64,000 nucleotides of DNA from Bacteroidota bacterium (lineage in GTDB: Bacteria; Bacteroidota; Bacteroidia; Chitinophagales; Chitinophagaceae), in assembly GCA_023424015.1 (NCBI GenBank), contig JAFAEM010000006.1, forward strand, positions 62,001 to 126,000, read 5' to 3'. The notes under the pieces are model-generated. The model was not told the DNA's origin. It did not search any database and was given only the letters and a program-made list of their open reading frames with translations. The translations under genes were made by a program, and so were the position numbers. This document shows, piece after piece, positions 9,030 to 16,828 of this stretch. The stretch's first letter is position 1, and each line of letters begins with the position of its first letter.

Positions 9030-10295
9030 ATGAACAAGATTTTCGTATTGATCACATCATTGTTGATCATCACTTCCTGCGACAGGAAAAACGAGTCGAC
9101 AAATGACAAAGAAAAAATTCCAGGCACTGTAGTTTTGGAGTGGAATGAAATTGCATACCATGCATTCGGTGGGACCAGTTACCAGCACTCATTGATGGCT
9201 TCCCGTATCAATGCCATGACCCAAATCGCGATACATGACGCGATCAACGCCATACAACCCAGGTACCAGGTATATGCTTTCACCGGAACTGATGCCGGAG
9301 CTGACCCGGTAGCAGCAGCAGCCAGCGCGGCTCATACCGTATTAGTGCATGAGATCCCCGGCAAAAAGGACTATCTCGATTCAGCCTTACAGGCATCACT
9401 CCTGGCCATACCTGAAACTGATGCAAAAGCCCGTGGTGTGCAATTGGGTAAACAGTCGGGAGAGGCTATCCTCGCAGCAAGAGATAATGATGGATCTGCC
9501 GGCGAAGTGGTCGGAAATATCCCGCCTTCCAACACACCGGGTGTATACCAGGCTGTGCCACCTTTTGGTTTTGTATTTGCACCGCATTGGGAAAATATCA
9601 AGATGTTCTCCCTGCAAAACAAATCACAGTTTCGACCGCCAGCTCCCCCGGCGATCAACAGTGAAGCCTATACATCCAGTTTCAATGAAGTGAAAGAATC
9701 CGGCAAACTCAATGGTGCTTCCCGCACTGCTGACCAGACGGCGTATACACAATTCTGGTATGAATTTTCAGAGGCTGGCTGGAATCGTATTGCACGTGTT
9801 GTGTCGATCAGCAAGAACCTCGACCTGTTTGAAACAGCGCGACTGTTAGCCCTGGTCGATATTGCACTCGCTGATGCCTATACAGCCGGCTGGGATGCAA
9901 AGTTCCATTACAATTTCTGGCGCCCGTTCACAGCTATTCGAAACGCAGCGAACGACAACAATAACAACACCACGCCTGATGAGCAATGGGAACCCGCAGC
10001 GCCAACTCCGCCAGTACAGGACTACCCTTCGACGCATAGCGCGCTGGGAAATGCCGCGGCAACGGTGATGGCGCGGATACTGGGTGATAATACAAAATTC
10101 AGTTTTTCATCGCCTACTGCTGTACCTGCCGGTAACATCAGGACCTTTACCAGCTTTAGCCAGGCAGCGGATGAAAATGCCGACTCCAGGGTGAGAGGCG
10201 GTATACATTTCCGCTTCGCCTGTGAAGCAGGTCAGGAACTTGGGAATAAAATCGGCAATTGGGTGGTTGAAACCAAACTCAAACCTTTGCAATAA
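9030..10295 (+). CDS. Vanadium-dependent haloperoxidase/PAP2-family lipoprotein
   Basis: 421 residues. N-terminal lipoprotein signal (IITSC, Cys17). The C-terminal third carries the full vanadate/phosphate-binding signature of the vanadium haloperoxidase and type 2 phosphatidic acid phosphatase superfamily: K-x6-RP as KFHYNFWRP (Lys291, Arg298), YPSTHS (Ser334, His336) and SR-x5-H as SRVRGGIHF (Arg387, His393). The protein should bind vanadate or hydrolyse a phosphate ester at the cell envelope; sequence alone does not decide between the two. The PST-H variant replaces the PSGH of classical PAP2 enzymes and is common in bacterial haloperoxidase-like lipoproteins. Transcribed alone, with a terminator just after it. 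Confidence 0.88.
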   Translation: MNKIFVLITSLLIITSCDRKNESTNDKEKIPGTVVLEWNEIAYHAFGGTSYQHSLMASRINAMTQIAIHDAINAIQPRYQVYAFTGTDAGADPVAAAASAAHTVLVHEIPGKKDYLDSALQASLLAIPETDAKARGVQLGKQSGEAILAARDNDGSAGEVVGNIPPSNTPGVYQAVPPFGFVFAPHWENIKMFSLQNKSQFRPPAPPAINSEAYTSSFNEVKESGKLNGASRTADQTAYTQFWYEFSEAGWNRIARVVSISKNLDLFETARLLALVDIALADAYTAGWDAKFHYNFWRPFTAIRNAANDNNNNTTPDEQWEPAAPTPPVQDYPSTHSALGNAAATVMARILGDNTKFSFSSPTAVPAGNIRTFTSFSQAADENADSRVRGGIHFRFACEAGQELGNKIGNWVVETKLKPLQ

Positions 10296-10302
10296 AAATG
10301 AA

Positions 10303-10335
10303 AAGCCAGGACTTCCTTGATGTCCTGGCTTCTTT
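10303..10335 (+). terminator. Rho-independent terminator between convergent genes
   Basis: A perfect 10-bp stem AAGCCAGGAC/GTCCTGGCTT (10303-10312 with 10322-10331), 9-base loop, followed by TCTTTTAG on the plus strand. It lies between the convergent genes ending at 10295 and 10356 and could serve both. Confidence 0.8.
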
Positions 10336-10355
10336 TAGATTTGCTTTCCAGCAAA

Positions 10356-11591
10356 TTATTTCTTTCCAATGCGATACAATCTACCCTCATCCGTAACAGC
10401 ATAAAGCGCTCCATCCTTTCCCTGCGTTACGTCGCGGAAACGTTGTGACTGATCAGCGGCGATTCTCTCCTCTCCTACTACCTTATTATTCTCAATCACC
10501 AACCGGGCAATATGTTGACTGCTGAGACCAGAAATAAACAAATTGTTTTTCCATTCTGGTATAGCATCGCCTGTGTAAAAGGTCATACCACTTGGCGACA
10601 ATACGGGATCCCAGTAATAAACCGGTTGCTCCAAACCATCTTTTTGCGTAATGGCGTCACCGATCTTATCACCGCTATACTCCAGGCCATAAGTGATCGT
10701 GGGCCAGCCATAATTTTTACCGGCTTCAATACGGTTAAGTTCGTCACCACCTCTTGGACCAAATTCATTTTCCCAAAGATCCCCTGTCTGCGGATGAAAT
10801 GCGAGACCTTGTACATTACGATGCCCATATGTATAGATCTCAGGCCTTGCATTGGGATCATTTAAGAATGGGTTACCCGGCGCCGGTTTTCCATCCGTAG
10901 TGATATGCATCACCTTCCCGAGACCGGATTTCAAATCCTGCGACTGTGGCCTGGTCACTTTGTCGGATCGCTCACCTGTGCTCACAAACAAATTGCCGTC
11001 CTTATCAAAAAGGATCCTTCCGCCAAAATGAAGATTACCGTTATAAGCTGGGGTAGCACGATAAATAACGGTGCTGCCTTCTATTTTTTTCTCATCAGCC
11101 GACAACTTTCCTTTCGCAACAGCTGTGAGATTGCCACCCGATACATCTTCTGAAAATACCCAGTAGACCATCCTGTTTGTCGAGAATGCAGGGTCAAGAG
11201 TAACTCCCAGTAATCCGCCCTGACCTTTTGAGTTCACTGCTGGCAGACCCGTGATAGCTTCAGAAAGCTCACCGGTAGCGCTGGCTATCCGCATGGACCC
11301 ACCCTTTTCCGTGATCAGGAACCGTCCATCGGGAAGACTGGTAATACCCCAGGGCTTGGTGAGCCCACTGTTCAGAACTTTTACATCGATCGGTGTTTGT
11401 GTTTTAACGCCGGCTATGCGTGTCTGACCTGCAAAAGCAGGTTTATAGTTCGTATTTGGCTGCTTTGTTTCTACCGGGGCCAGGGTGGTGGCATCGTCCG
11501 TCGAACGATTATCCGGAGGAGTCTGTTGACTGTTACAGGCTGTCAATAAAACGGTAAGGCCTATAATAGTACCGGGCAAAAATTTAATCAC
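10356..11591 (-). CDS. PQQ-dependent sugar dehydrogenase-like lipoprotein (GSDH family)
   Basis: About 411 residues from a GTG at 11591, which gives an ideal lipoprotein signal (MIKFLPGTIIGLTVLLTAC). The frame also opens at a TTG at 11621, which would add ten unneeded residues. The rest is a six-bladed glucose/sorbosone dehydrogenase propeller: KPWGITSLPDGRFLITEKGG, GQGGLLGVTLDP, FGGRILFDKDGNLFVSTGER, YGHRNVQGLAFHP, WENEFGPRGGDELN and NYGWPTITYG. Relatives (E. coli YliI type) oxidise aldose sugars with pyrroloquinoline quinone at the cell envelope. No PQQ synthesis genes are in the window. It appears to be a single-gene unit. Confidence 0.88.
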   Translation of the reverse strand: MIKFLPGTIIGLTVLLTACNSQQTPPDNRSTDDATTLAPVETKQPNTNYKPAFAGQTRIAGVKTQTPIDVKVLNSGLTKPWGITSLPDGRFLITEKGGSMRIASATGELSEAITGLPAVNSKGQGGLLGVTLDPAFSTNRMVYWVFSEDVSGGNLTAVAKGKLSADEKKIEGSTVIYRATPAYNGNLHFGGRILFDKDGNLFVSTGERSDKVTRPQSQDLKSGLGKVMHITTDGKPAPGNPFLNDPNARPEIYTYGHRNVQGLAFHPQTGDLWENEFGPRGGDELNRIEAGKNYGWPTITYGLEYSGDKIGDAITQKDGLEQPVYYWDPVLSPSGMTFYTGDAIPEWKNNLFISGLSSQHIARLVIENNKVVGEERIAADQSQRFRDVTQGKDGALYAVTDEGRLYRIGKK

Positions 11592-11781
11592 GATTATAGA
11601 TTTAAGTGAAGAATACCACAAATTTAGTGATTATCGGTTTCTATCGCCGTCGGTTCCATAAGCGGTCCAAATAACCGTTCGTGCATCATAACCATTTTAG
11701 GGGATACAGCACCCCATAATGGTTATTGCCAATGCATTTCCACGACCGCAAATTTGATGCTTAATCATTAAACCTTTTACT

Positions 11782-12684
11782 ATGCAAAAGAGACATATCG
11801 TACTCCCGTTTTTCTTCAATTTACTTCATCTGATGAGTTTCTCCCAGATGCAGTTTACCTCCCCGGAACTCCGGGCCGGTCACAATTTCCTTGTAAAAAA
11901 AATCAGGCTTGCATCAGGAGTTCAACTCAACTATGTGGAGCAGGGGCGTGAAAGAAGTCAGCCGGTTATTTTCCTACATGGCATAACGGATTCATGGTAT
12001 TCTTATGAAAGCCTGCTGCCATTTTTACCGCCATCCATTCATGCCTATGCCATCACGCAAAGAGGTCATGGGGATGCTGATAAACCTTTGGGTTCTTATG
12101 ACCCTTCAGTCTTTGCAGCAGACCTGGCAGCGTTTATTAAAGAACTCAATCTAGGCCCTGCCATCATCGTCGGGCATTCGATGGGCGCAACAATCGCACA
12201 ACGATTTGGACTGGATTATCCCCAGCTCACGAAAGGCCTGGTGCTGATCGGCTCATTTGCCTCATTTGGCGATAAACCTGATATGAAAGAATTCACGGAT
12301 TTTGTAAATCAACTTACCGACCCTGTTGATTCTACATTTATTTATGAGTTCCAAAAAAGCACTTTGGCTAAAGCGATACCTGCATCACAGCTACAAATGT
12401 TTGTCTCGGAAAGCCGGAAGGTGCCAGCCCATGTATGGCAGTCAGTCATGAAAAGTCTGATGGAAATAAACTACAATGACGAACTCAAAAAAATGAACAT
12501 CCCCACTTTATTAGTCTGGGGTGATAAAGATGCATTCGTAACCGGGCAGGACCAGGAGATACTACTGAACCATATCAAAGGCTCCAGGTTAATCATCTAT
12601 AAAAACACAGGTCATGCTGTCCATTGGGAAGAGCCCCTGCGCTTTGCCACCGATCTTTTGGTATTTATCAACAAACTTCTATAA
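11782..12684 (+). CDS. Alpha/beta-hydrolase, secreted
   Basis: 300 residues with an N-terminal hydrophobic signal (MQKRHIVLPFFFNLLHLMSF). Canonical alpha/beta-hydrolase features: oxyanion motif VIFLHGITDSW, nucleophile Ser133 in GHSMG, acid in LLVWGDKD and catalytic His in TGHAVHWEEP. The substrate cannot be assigned; relatives include esterases, lipases, epoxide hydrolases and dehalogenases. It is followed 21 bp later by a small lipoprotein gene on the same strand, probably one transcript. Confidence 0.88.
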   Translation: MQKRHIVLPFFFNLLHLMSFSQMQFTSPELRAGHNFLVKKIRLASGVQLNYVEQGRERSQPVIFLHGITDSWYSYESLLPFLPPSIHAYAITQRGHGDADKPLGSYDPSVFAADLAAFIKELNLGPAIIVGHSMGATIAQRFGLDYPQLTKGLVLIGSFASFGDKPDMKEFTDFVNQLTDPVDSTFIYEFQKSTLAKAIPASQLQMFVSESRKVPAHVWQSVMKSLMEINYNDELKKMNIPTLLVWGDKDAFVTGQDQEILLNHIKGSRLIIYKNTGHAVHWEEPLRFATDLLVFINKLL

Positions 12685-12705
12685 CTATTAATCACATATA
12701 TCACT

Positions 12706-13137
12706 ATGCTTTTAAGATTTGTTTTACCAATTATATCATTGATATTGGCCGCCTGCGATAAGGACAATGATGAATCCAAATCTCCAACCATTCTTCTAAC
12801 GCAAAAAAACTGGATACTAAAAAGCGTGGGTATCGATGACAACAAAAACGGGATCATCGAAGCGGAGGAAGAAATGATCCGCGAGTGCGACGTCGATAAC
12901 AGCTATAGCTTTTTTATCAACGGTACCGGACTCTTTGAGGAAGGTGAACTGGATTGCGGTACTGGTATAAATGAACTACCCTTCACCTGGAAATTCAAAG
13001 AAGGTACCAGCCAGATTGAATTTAACGTCAATACATTTAAGATCCTTCGGCTCACCGAAAATGAGCTGGTGCTAAACCACTTCCTGGATATAGGGAATGG
13101 AAATAAACTATCATTCATCACAAGTTTCCGTCACTGA
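12706..13137 (+). CDS. Small lipoprotein, lipocalin-like
   Basis: 143 residues. Lipoprotein signal MLLRFVLPIISLILAAC (Cys17). The rest (LTQKNWILKSVGID, then acidic and beta-rich, ending NKLSFITSFRH) resembles the small lipocalin-like lipoproteins common in Bacteroidota: an opening 'W-L/K' strand, alternating strands and a charged loop DDNKNGIIEAEEE. Function unknown. It lies 21 bp behind the alpha/beta-hydrolase gene. Confidence 0.7.
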   Translation: MLLRFVLPIISLILAACDKDNDESKSPTILLTQKNWILKSVGIDDNKNGIIEAEEEMIRECDVDNSYSFFINGTGLFEEGELDCGTGINELPFTWKFKEGTSQIEFNVNTFKILRLTENELVLNHFLDIGNGNKLSFITSFRH

Positions 13138-13152
13138 TCATAACCTTGAAAA

Positions 13153-13293
13153 ATGAAAAAACTACACAGGCATCCCAGGCTTATCTTATATATCAGCTAT
13201 TTCGCTATAAAACTTTACAATAAGATCTTAATGCCTTTTCAAAACATGCCCACACCTGATTTTAATGATGACCAGGATTCTCTTCGGCGATAA
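13153..13293 (+). CDS. Possible 46-residue small protein
   Basis: An ATG at 13153 opens 46 codons ending TAA at 13291-13293. The peptide is basic and hydrophobic at the start (MKKLHRHPRLILYISYFAIK) and acidic near the end (FNDDQDSLRR). Its stop codon lies inside a perfect hairpin. It is 15 bp behind the lipoprotein gene. No homologue is known to me, so it may be chance. Confidence 0.25.
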   Translation: MKKLHRHPRLILYISYFAIKLYNKILMPFQNMPTPDFNDDQDSLRR

Positions 13294-13307
13294 AGCCGAA
13301 GAGAATC
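13276..13307. terminator. Perfect 13-bp hairpin between convergent genes
   Basis: GATTCTCTTCGGC (13276-13288) pairs perfectly with 13295-13307 around a GATAAA loop. Neither strand has a clear T-run, so this is a transcript-end or RNA-stabilising hairpin rather than a textbook terminator. It lies just before the minus-strand cupredoxin stop at 13314. Confidence 0.6.
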
Positions 13308-13313
13308 ACGACA

Positions 13314-13685
13314 TTACTCAACAATGATCTTCCCTGTCATAACAGGGTGAATTGAGCAATAGTAGTCAGAACTTGTCATGGCCACCATCGACCAGGTATT
13401 GCCTGCCGCCAGGGTCGAAGATCTCCAGGCCTTCTCTTTCTGCTCCGTTACATCATGCGTTACCATGTCATTGTTTACAAAAATGATCGTATCGCCTTTA
13501 TGAACGCTTAGCGTGGACGGCGTAAATTTCATCATCGCAATTTCCACTGTATAACTCTTCGGTTGAATTGCCGGGTTACCAGCTGATGGATCATCTTTGG
13601 TATCGCCGGTTGATGTACAACCTGTTGTAAGGAACAATGCAAGAACAACCATCAGTCCGCCGGAAAACATCTTACTGTCCATCAT
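13314..13685 (-). CDS. Cupredoxin-domain lipoprotein (plastocyanin-like)
   Basis: 123 residues. Lipoprotein signal ending LTTGC (Cys23), short linker, then a plastocyanin/azurin-like domain (about 45-123). Type-1 copper ligands are visible: His77 in THDVTE and Cys110, His113, Met116 in YYCSIHPVMTG. It should carry single electrons or bind copper at the envelope. Its ATG overlaps the stop of the upstream DUF4142 gene (ATGA), showing translational coupling, so it belongs to the ECF-promoted unit starting near 14258. Confidence 0.88.
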   Translation of the reverse strand: MMDSKMFSGGLMVVLALFLTTGCTSTGDTKDDPSAGNPAIQPKSYTVEIAMMKFTPSTLSVHKGDTIIFVNNDMVTHDVTEQKEKAWRSSTLAAGNTWSMVAMTSSDYYCSIHPVMTGKIIVE

Positions 13686-14223
13686 TTCTTACGGTTTTTC
13701 TGAAGCATTTCGGCATGACCCAGGTGTGCCTTCAATGCAGGCAATACTTTTTGAAGCAGGGATTTCAACTCCGCATTCTCCGTTTCTGGTATCAGCAATC
13801 CTTCAACGGCTCCAATTACAGCCTTATGATAAGCAACCTCATTGTCTACATAAGCCGTATTGAATGCTTCGCCGCTTTTAGATTGCAACTCTTTCTTTGT
13901 CTTTTCCGCATCCGCTAAAAGTTGCCTGCTAACATCATTGTCCTTCGGAACCACGCCGAGTTTTTTAGCCAAAGAGGCAGCCTGTGAGATTACTGCGGTA
14001 TGGTCATCGATCATGGTTTGAGCAAACTTCAACACATCAGCATCCTGTGATCTTTTTTTGGCGATCTCGGCATAAGAGATATCGATTTGGTTTGCTACTA
14101 CTGCAACAGACGCCACTTCAGCATCTGATAATTTGGGATTGCCTTGCGCATTCCCGCTGTACCAGCCACCAGGCTTACAACAGCAAAAGCGAGCAAGGGC
14201 ATCATGCACTGACTCCTTTTCAT
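13682..14223 (-). CDS. DUF4142 ferritin-like protein with an apparent frameshift in the signal peptide
   Basis: The mature domain (from NAQGNPKLSDAEVASVAVV to the C-terminus) is a DUF4142 four-helix, ferritin-like protein of periplasmic type. In its frame the N-terminus would read MYEKESVHDALARFCCCKPG (from 14227), which is not a signal peptide. In the next frame an ATG at 14223 gives MKRSQCMMPLLAFAVVSLVA followed by GTAG, a perfect signal peptide, until about 14152. One base missing near 14150-14156 would join the two. Either the gene carries a real frameshift or the assembly has a one-base error. The promoter is the ECF-type element at 14258-14295. The gene overlaps the downstream cupredoxin gene by 4 bp. 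Confidence 0.8.
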
Positions 14224-14257
14224 ACATTTTTAATTTAAGATTAAATGCTACAATTAT

Positions 14258-14295
14258 TAACTATTGGAGTCGCACGATCAGAAAAGGTTACAAAA
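14258..14295 (-). promoter_or_regulatory. Putative ECF-sigma promoter of the DUF4142-cupredoxin unit
   Basis: Reading the minus strand: CTTTTGTAAC (TGTAAC at 14292-14287), 17 bases, then CTCCAATAGTTA (14269-14258), about 35 bases before the ATG at 14223. The same two blocks with the same 17-base spacing occur before folE and before the sigma gene. Confidence 0.7.
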
Positions 14296-14390
14296 GGAGG
14301 ATGATAATTTATAATGATTGAAGTTTGAAATTAATTTCCTGGCGTCTTATATCTATGCTGGACTTGTCTCAAGCGAAATCATGAGATTAG

Positions 14391-14511
14391 AAACCACGGC
14401 GCACATAGCGGACACGGCGAATTGTTATTAAGTTTCAAATCCTGCTTCCGTTACCGCTATTTTTGAACACATAGTGGCATTTCGTTGTGCTCTCCGTGTC
14501 CGCCGTGGTTT
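14391..14511. repeat. Intergenic imperfect inverted repeat
   Basis: The left arm AAACCACGGCG ... GGACACGG (14391-14417) is matched by the right arm CCGTGTCCGCCGTGGTTT (14494-14511). CACATAG is also shared (14402-14408 and 14468-14474). It fills much of the 365-bp gap between the FNR-like gene and the DUF4142 promoter and resembles the 'CCGTGTCCGCCGTGGTTT' type of intergenic repeat seen in related genomes. No gene is visible in the gap. Confidence 0.6.
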
Positions 14512-14592
14512 AATTGTATTTATGAGTTAAAGTACGCATTGCGACACGCAAGCTCGGACTACTTGTGCGACCGTTGAGCAAAAAAACAGGTA

Positions 14593-15261
14593 TCAAAGTT
14601 CAACAACAATGGCTTCTTCGCCAACACCCATTTCGGTAAGGATCTTTTGCGTTGCCTCCATCATTGGCGGCGGGCCACATACATAAAATTTTCCACGGGT
14701 CTCAGCCATATTTAATTCCAGGAATGGGCGTGTGATATACCCATGTGCATAGCCGTCAGCTTTTTCCTCAGAAAGTATATTTATAAAATTATCACCCAGG
14801 TAGGACTGCAATTCATCTTTTCGGATAATATCTTCTTTTGTCTTATTGGCAAAGATCAGTTTATTACCAGCCAGTTGACCGGTGTCATGCAGGTATCGAA
14901 AAATTGATAGAAAAGGCGTGATGCCGGCGCCACCAGCTATAAAAATACCTTCTCCTTTATAGGAGATTGCTCCCCAAACATCATGCAGGATCAGTTCATC
15001 TCCCGGCTTTAGATGCAACAACTCATTGGTGACTCCGCCATGACCGGGATATGTTTTAATCGTGAATTCCAGGAATTCGTCTTTCGGAAGCGAAGTAAAT
15101 GTGAAGGGTCGCCGCTCTTCGGTCCATCCAGGTTTATTGATCGCCACTTCTGTTGCCTGGCCAGGTATAAAATCATAGCTACCGGGCTTTTCAAGCCTGA
15201 TGCACAATACATCGTGTGTAACTTTGTCTATCGACTTTATTTTCAGAACATGAGTTTCCAT
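14593..15261 (-). CDS. FNR-like FAD/NAD(P)-binding oxidoreductase
   Basis: 222 residues. A single ferredoxin-NADP reductase module: FAD-binding barrel with RPFTFTS (about 50-57), pyridine-nucleotide domain with GGAGITPF and C-terminal YVCGPPPMM. No N-terminal or C-terminal iron-sulfur domain, so it would pass electrons between NAD(P)H and a separate carrier. It lies 63 bp downstream of folE on the same strand with no promoter of its own evident, so it probably shares the folE ECF promoter. The partner is unknown; the cupredoxin in the neighbouring unit is a guess only. Confidence 0.88.
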   Translation of the reverse strand: METHVLKIKSIDKVTHDVLCIRLEKPGSYDFIPGQATEVAINKPGWTEERRPFTFTSLPKDEFLEFTIKTYPGHGGVTNELLHLKPGDELILHDVWGAISYKGEGIFIAGGAGITPFLSIFRYLHDTGQLAGNKLIFANKTKEDIIRKDELQSYLGDNFINILSEEKADGYAHGYITRPFLELNMAETRGKFYVCGPPPMMEATQKILTEMGVGEEAIVVEL

Positions 15262-15324
15262 CTTAAAAAGCTTTAAACATCTCTTAAAGGTACACCAGCC
15301 TGTTGCAACTTTATCGTCCTCGTT

Positions 15325-16005
15325 TTACCTGATCATGGCCATGAACTCATTCTTAGTTTCCTCCCGGTTAAATTTCCCCGAAAAATAGCTGGTAACGGTA
15401 CTGCTGGTCTGATCCTCTACACCTCTGGCGGAAACGCATGAATGAACCGCATCGATCACAACCGCAATATCTTCAGTACCGAGAGTCTGTTTCAATTCAT
15501 TCGCCAACTGGTTGGTAAGTCGTTCCTGTACCTGCGGTCTTCCCGCATAATACCTGACCAGCCGGTTTATTTTTGACAACCCGATAACCTTTGCTGAGGG
15601 GATATATGCGATGTGTGCTTTGCCTGTTACGGGCAAAAAATGATGCTCACAGGTTGTTTGCAGTTGAATATTCTTTGCCACAAGCATCTGGTGATAACCA
15701 TATTTATTCTCAAATAGTGTAACCGATGGTTTATTAGCCGGGTTGAGGCCACCGAAAATTTCCTTTACATACATTTTCGCGACCCGGCCCGCGGTGTCTT
15801 TTAAGCTATCATCTTGAAGATCCAGTCCCAGTGTGCGCATGATCTCGCTGAAATGCCCCGCGATGATCCTGATCTTTTCTTCATCACTGATACTAAAGGC
15901 GTCTGGTCGTAAGGGTGTATCAAAGCTGCTGGTTTCATGATGGTCCAGTTCCTGTAGATCATTTTCAAACTTTGACATCGTCAGGATCGTTCCGTTTGTT
16001 TTCAT
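15325..16005 (-). CDS. folE: GTP cyclohydrolase I
   Basis: 226 residues. Converts GTP to 7,8-dihydroneopterin triphosphate, the first step of folate and pterin synthesis. Zinc ligands Cys119 and His122 in TTCEHHFLP, and Cys190 in VHSCVSARGVEDQ, are present, together with GKAHIAYIPSAKVIGLSK. The N-terminus (about 40 residues) is longer than the catalytic core; a second ATG at 15978 (MSKFEND) is a possible start. An ECF-type promoter lies at 16062-16099. A folE under a stress-type sigma factor, not in a folate cluster, suggests a role in making reduced pterins for a stress or light response (inference). Confidence 0.95.
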   Translation of the reverse strand: MKTNGTILTMSKFENDLQELDHHETSSFDTPLRPDAFSISDEEKIRIIAGHFSEIMRTLGLDLQDDSLKDTAGRVAKMYVKEIFGGLNPANKPSVTLFENKYGYHQMLVAKNIQLQTTCEHHFLPVTGKAHIAYIPSAKVIGLSKINRLVRYYAGRPQVQERLTNQLANELKQTLGTEDIAVVIDAVHSCVSARGVEDQTSSTVTSYFSGKFNREETKNEFMAMIR

Positions 16006-16061
16006 ACTTGTTTATATCTGTTTTATTTGTTGAAGCTGTATGGTACTATTACCTGTTGCTT

Positions 16062-16099
16062 TAATTATTAGAGAAAAGCGATTTGAAAACGTTACAAAA
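16062..16099 (-). promoter_or_regulatory. Putative ECF-sigma promoter of folE
   Basis: Minus strand: TTTTGTAAC (TGTAAC at 16096-16091), 17 bases, CTCTAATAATTA (16073-16062), about 57 bases before the folE ATG. It is back-to-back with the divergent promoter of the sigma gene, so the two -35 blocks form an inverted repeat GTTACAAAA ... TTTTGTAAC. Confidence 0.72.
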
Positions 16100-16112
16100 A
16101 AAACAGGCTTAA

Positions 16113-16146
16113 TTTTGTAACCTGTAGTTGGAATTATACTCTAATC
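16113..16146 (+). promoter_or_regulatory. Putative ECF-sigma promoter of the sigma gene (autoregulation)
   Basis: TTTTGTAAC (16113-16121), 17 bases, CTCTAATC (16139-16146). Transcription would begin around 16152-16155, which favours the ATG at 16172 over the TTG at 16154 as start codon. Confidence 0.72.
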
Positions 16147-16171
16147 AATATTATTGATCAATAAGACAATC

Positions 16172-16828
16172 ATGCGGGAAATCCTGTCGACCGACAACAT
16201 AACAGACAAGGAGATCATCACCCGGGTACTGGCGGGTGAAAAGGAGTTGTATGCCATAATCGTCAGGCGGTACAACCAGCGTCTTTACCGGATCGCCATG
16301 TCGATCGTAAATGACGACCAGGAAGCTGAGGACATTATGCAGGTAGCCTATATCAATGCCTGGGAAAACCTTCAAAGCTTTGCTTTTAAATCCGGTTTTT
16401 CAACCTGGCTCACACGGATACTGATCAACGAAAGCCTGCTGCGGCTCAAAAAAAGAGGAAAGTCAATCAATATGAATGATGACACCATGGACAATGCGGT
16501 AAACCAGCATAAAGTGTTGAACTCACCAACTCCGCTTTCCAGGCTTTTGAATGCGGAGTTGAAAACAGTGATTGAGGACGCTATTGGGCAACTACCCGAA
16601 AAATACCGTATGGTCTTTATTATGCGGGAGATCGAAGGCATGAACCTGGCAGAAACACAAGAATGTCTCGACATTTCTGAAGCCAATGTAAAGGTCAGGC
16701 TCAACCGTGCAAAAAGTCTTTTGAAAGAATCGCTGTCATCATATTACAAAAATGAAGACATTTATCATTTCCATCTTTCACGATGCGACAGGATCGTGGA
16801 TCATGTAATGAGCAGGATCAATAGCTAA
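16172..16828 (+). CDS. ECF-family RNA polymerase sigma factor
   Basis: 218 residues from ATG 16172. Sigma region 2 (about 25-95) contains YRIAMSIVNDDQEAEDIMQ and a WENLQSFAFKSGFSTWL segment. Region 4 (about 130-185) contains IGQLPEKYRMVFIMREIEGM and the recognition helix around SEANVKVRLNRAK. A C-terminal tail of about 30 residues (IYHFHLSRCDRIVDHVM) carries a single Cys205 flanked by His. No anti-sigma gene (FecR or zinc-finger type) is adjacent. The gene is divergent from folE and has the same promoter pattern upstream, so it probably activates itself, folE and the DUF4142 unit. It abuts the convergent gene ending at 16829 with no gap. Confidence 0.92.
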   Translation: MREILSTDNITDKEIITRVLAGEKELYAIIVRRYNQRLYRIAMSIVNDDQEAEDIMQVAYINAWENLQSFAFKSGFSTWLTRILINESLLRLKKRGKSINMNDDTMDNAVNQHKVLNSPTPLSRLLNAELKTVIEDAIGQLPEKYRMVFIMREIEGMNLAETQECLDISEANVKVRLNRAKSLLKESLSSYYKNEDIYHFHLSRCDRIVDHVMSRINS

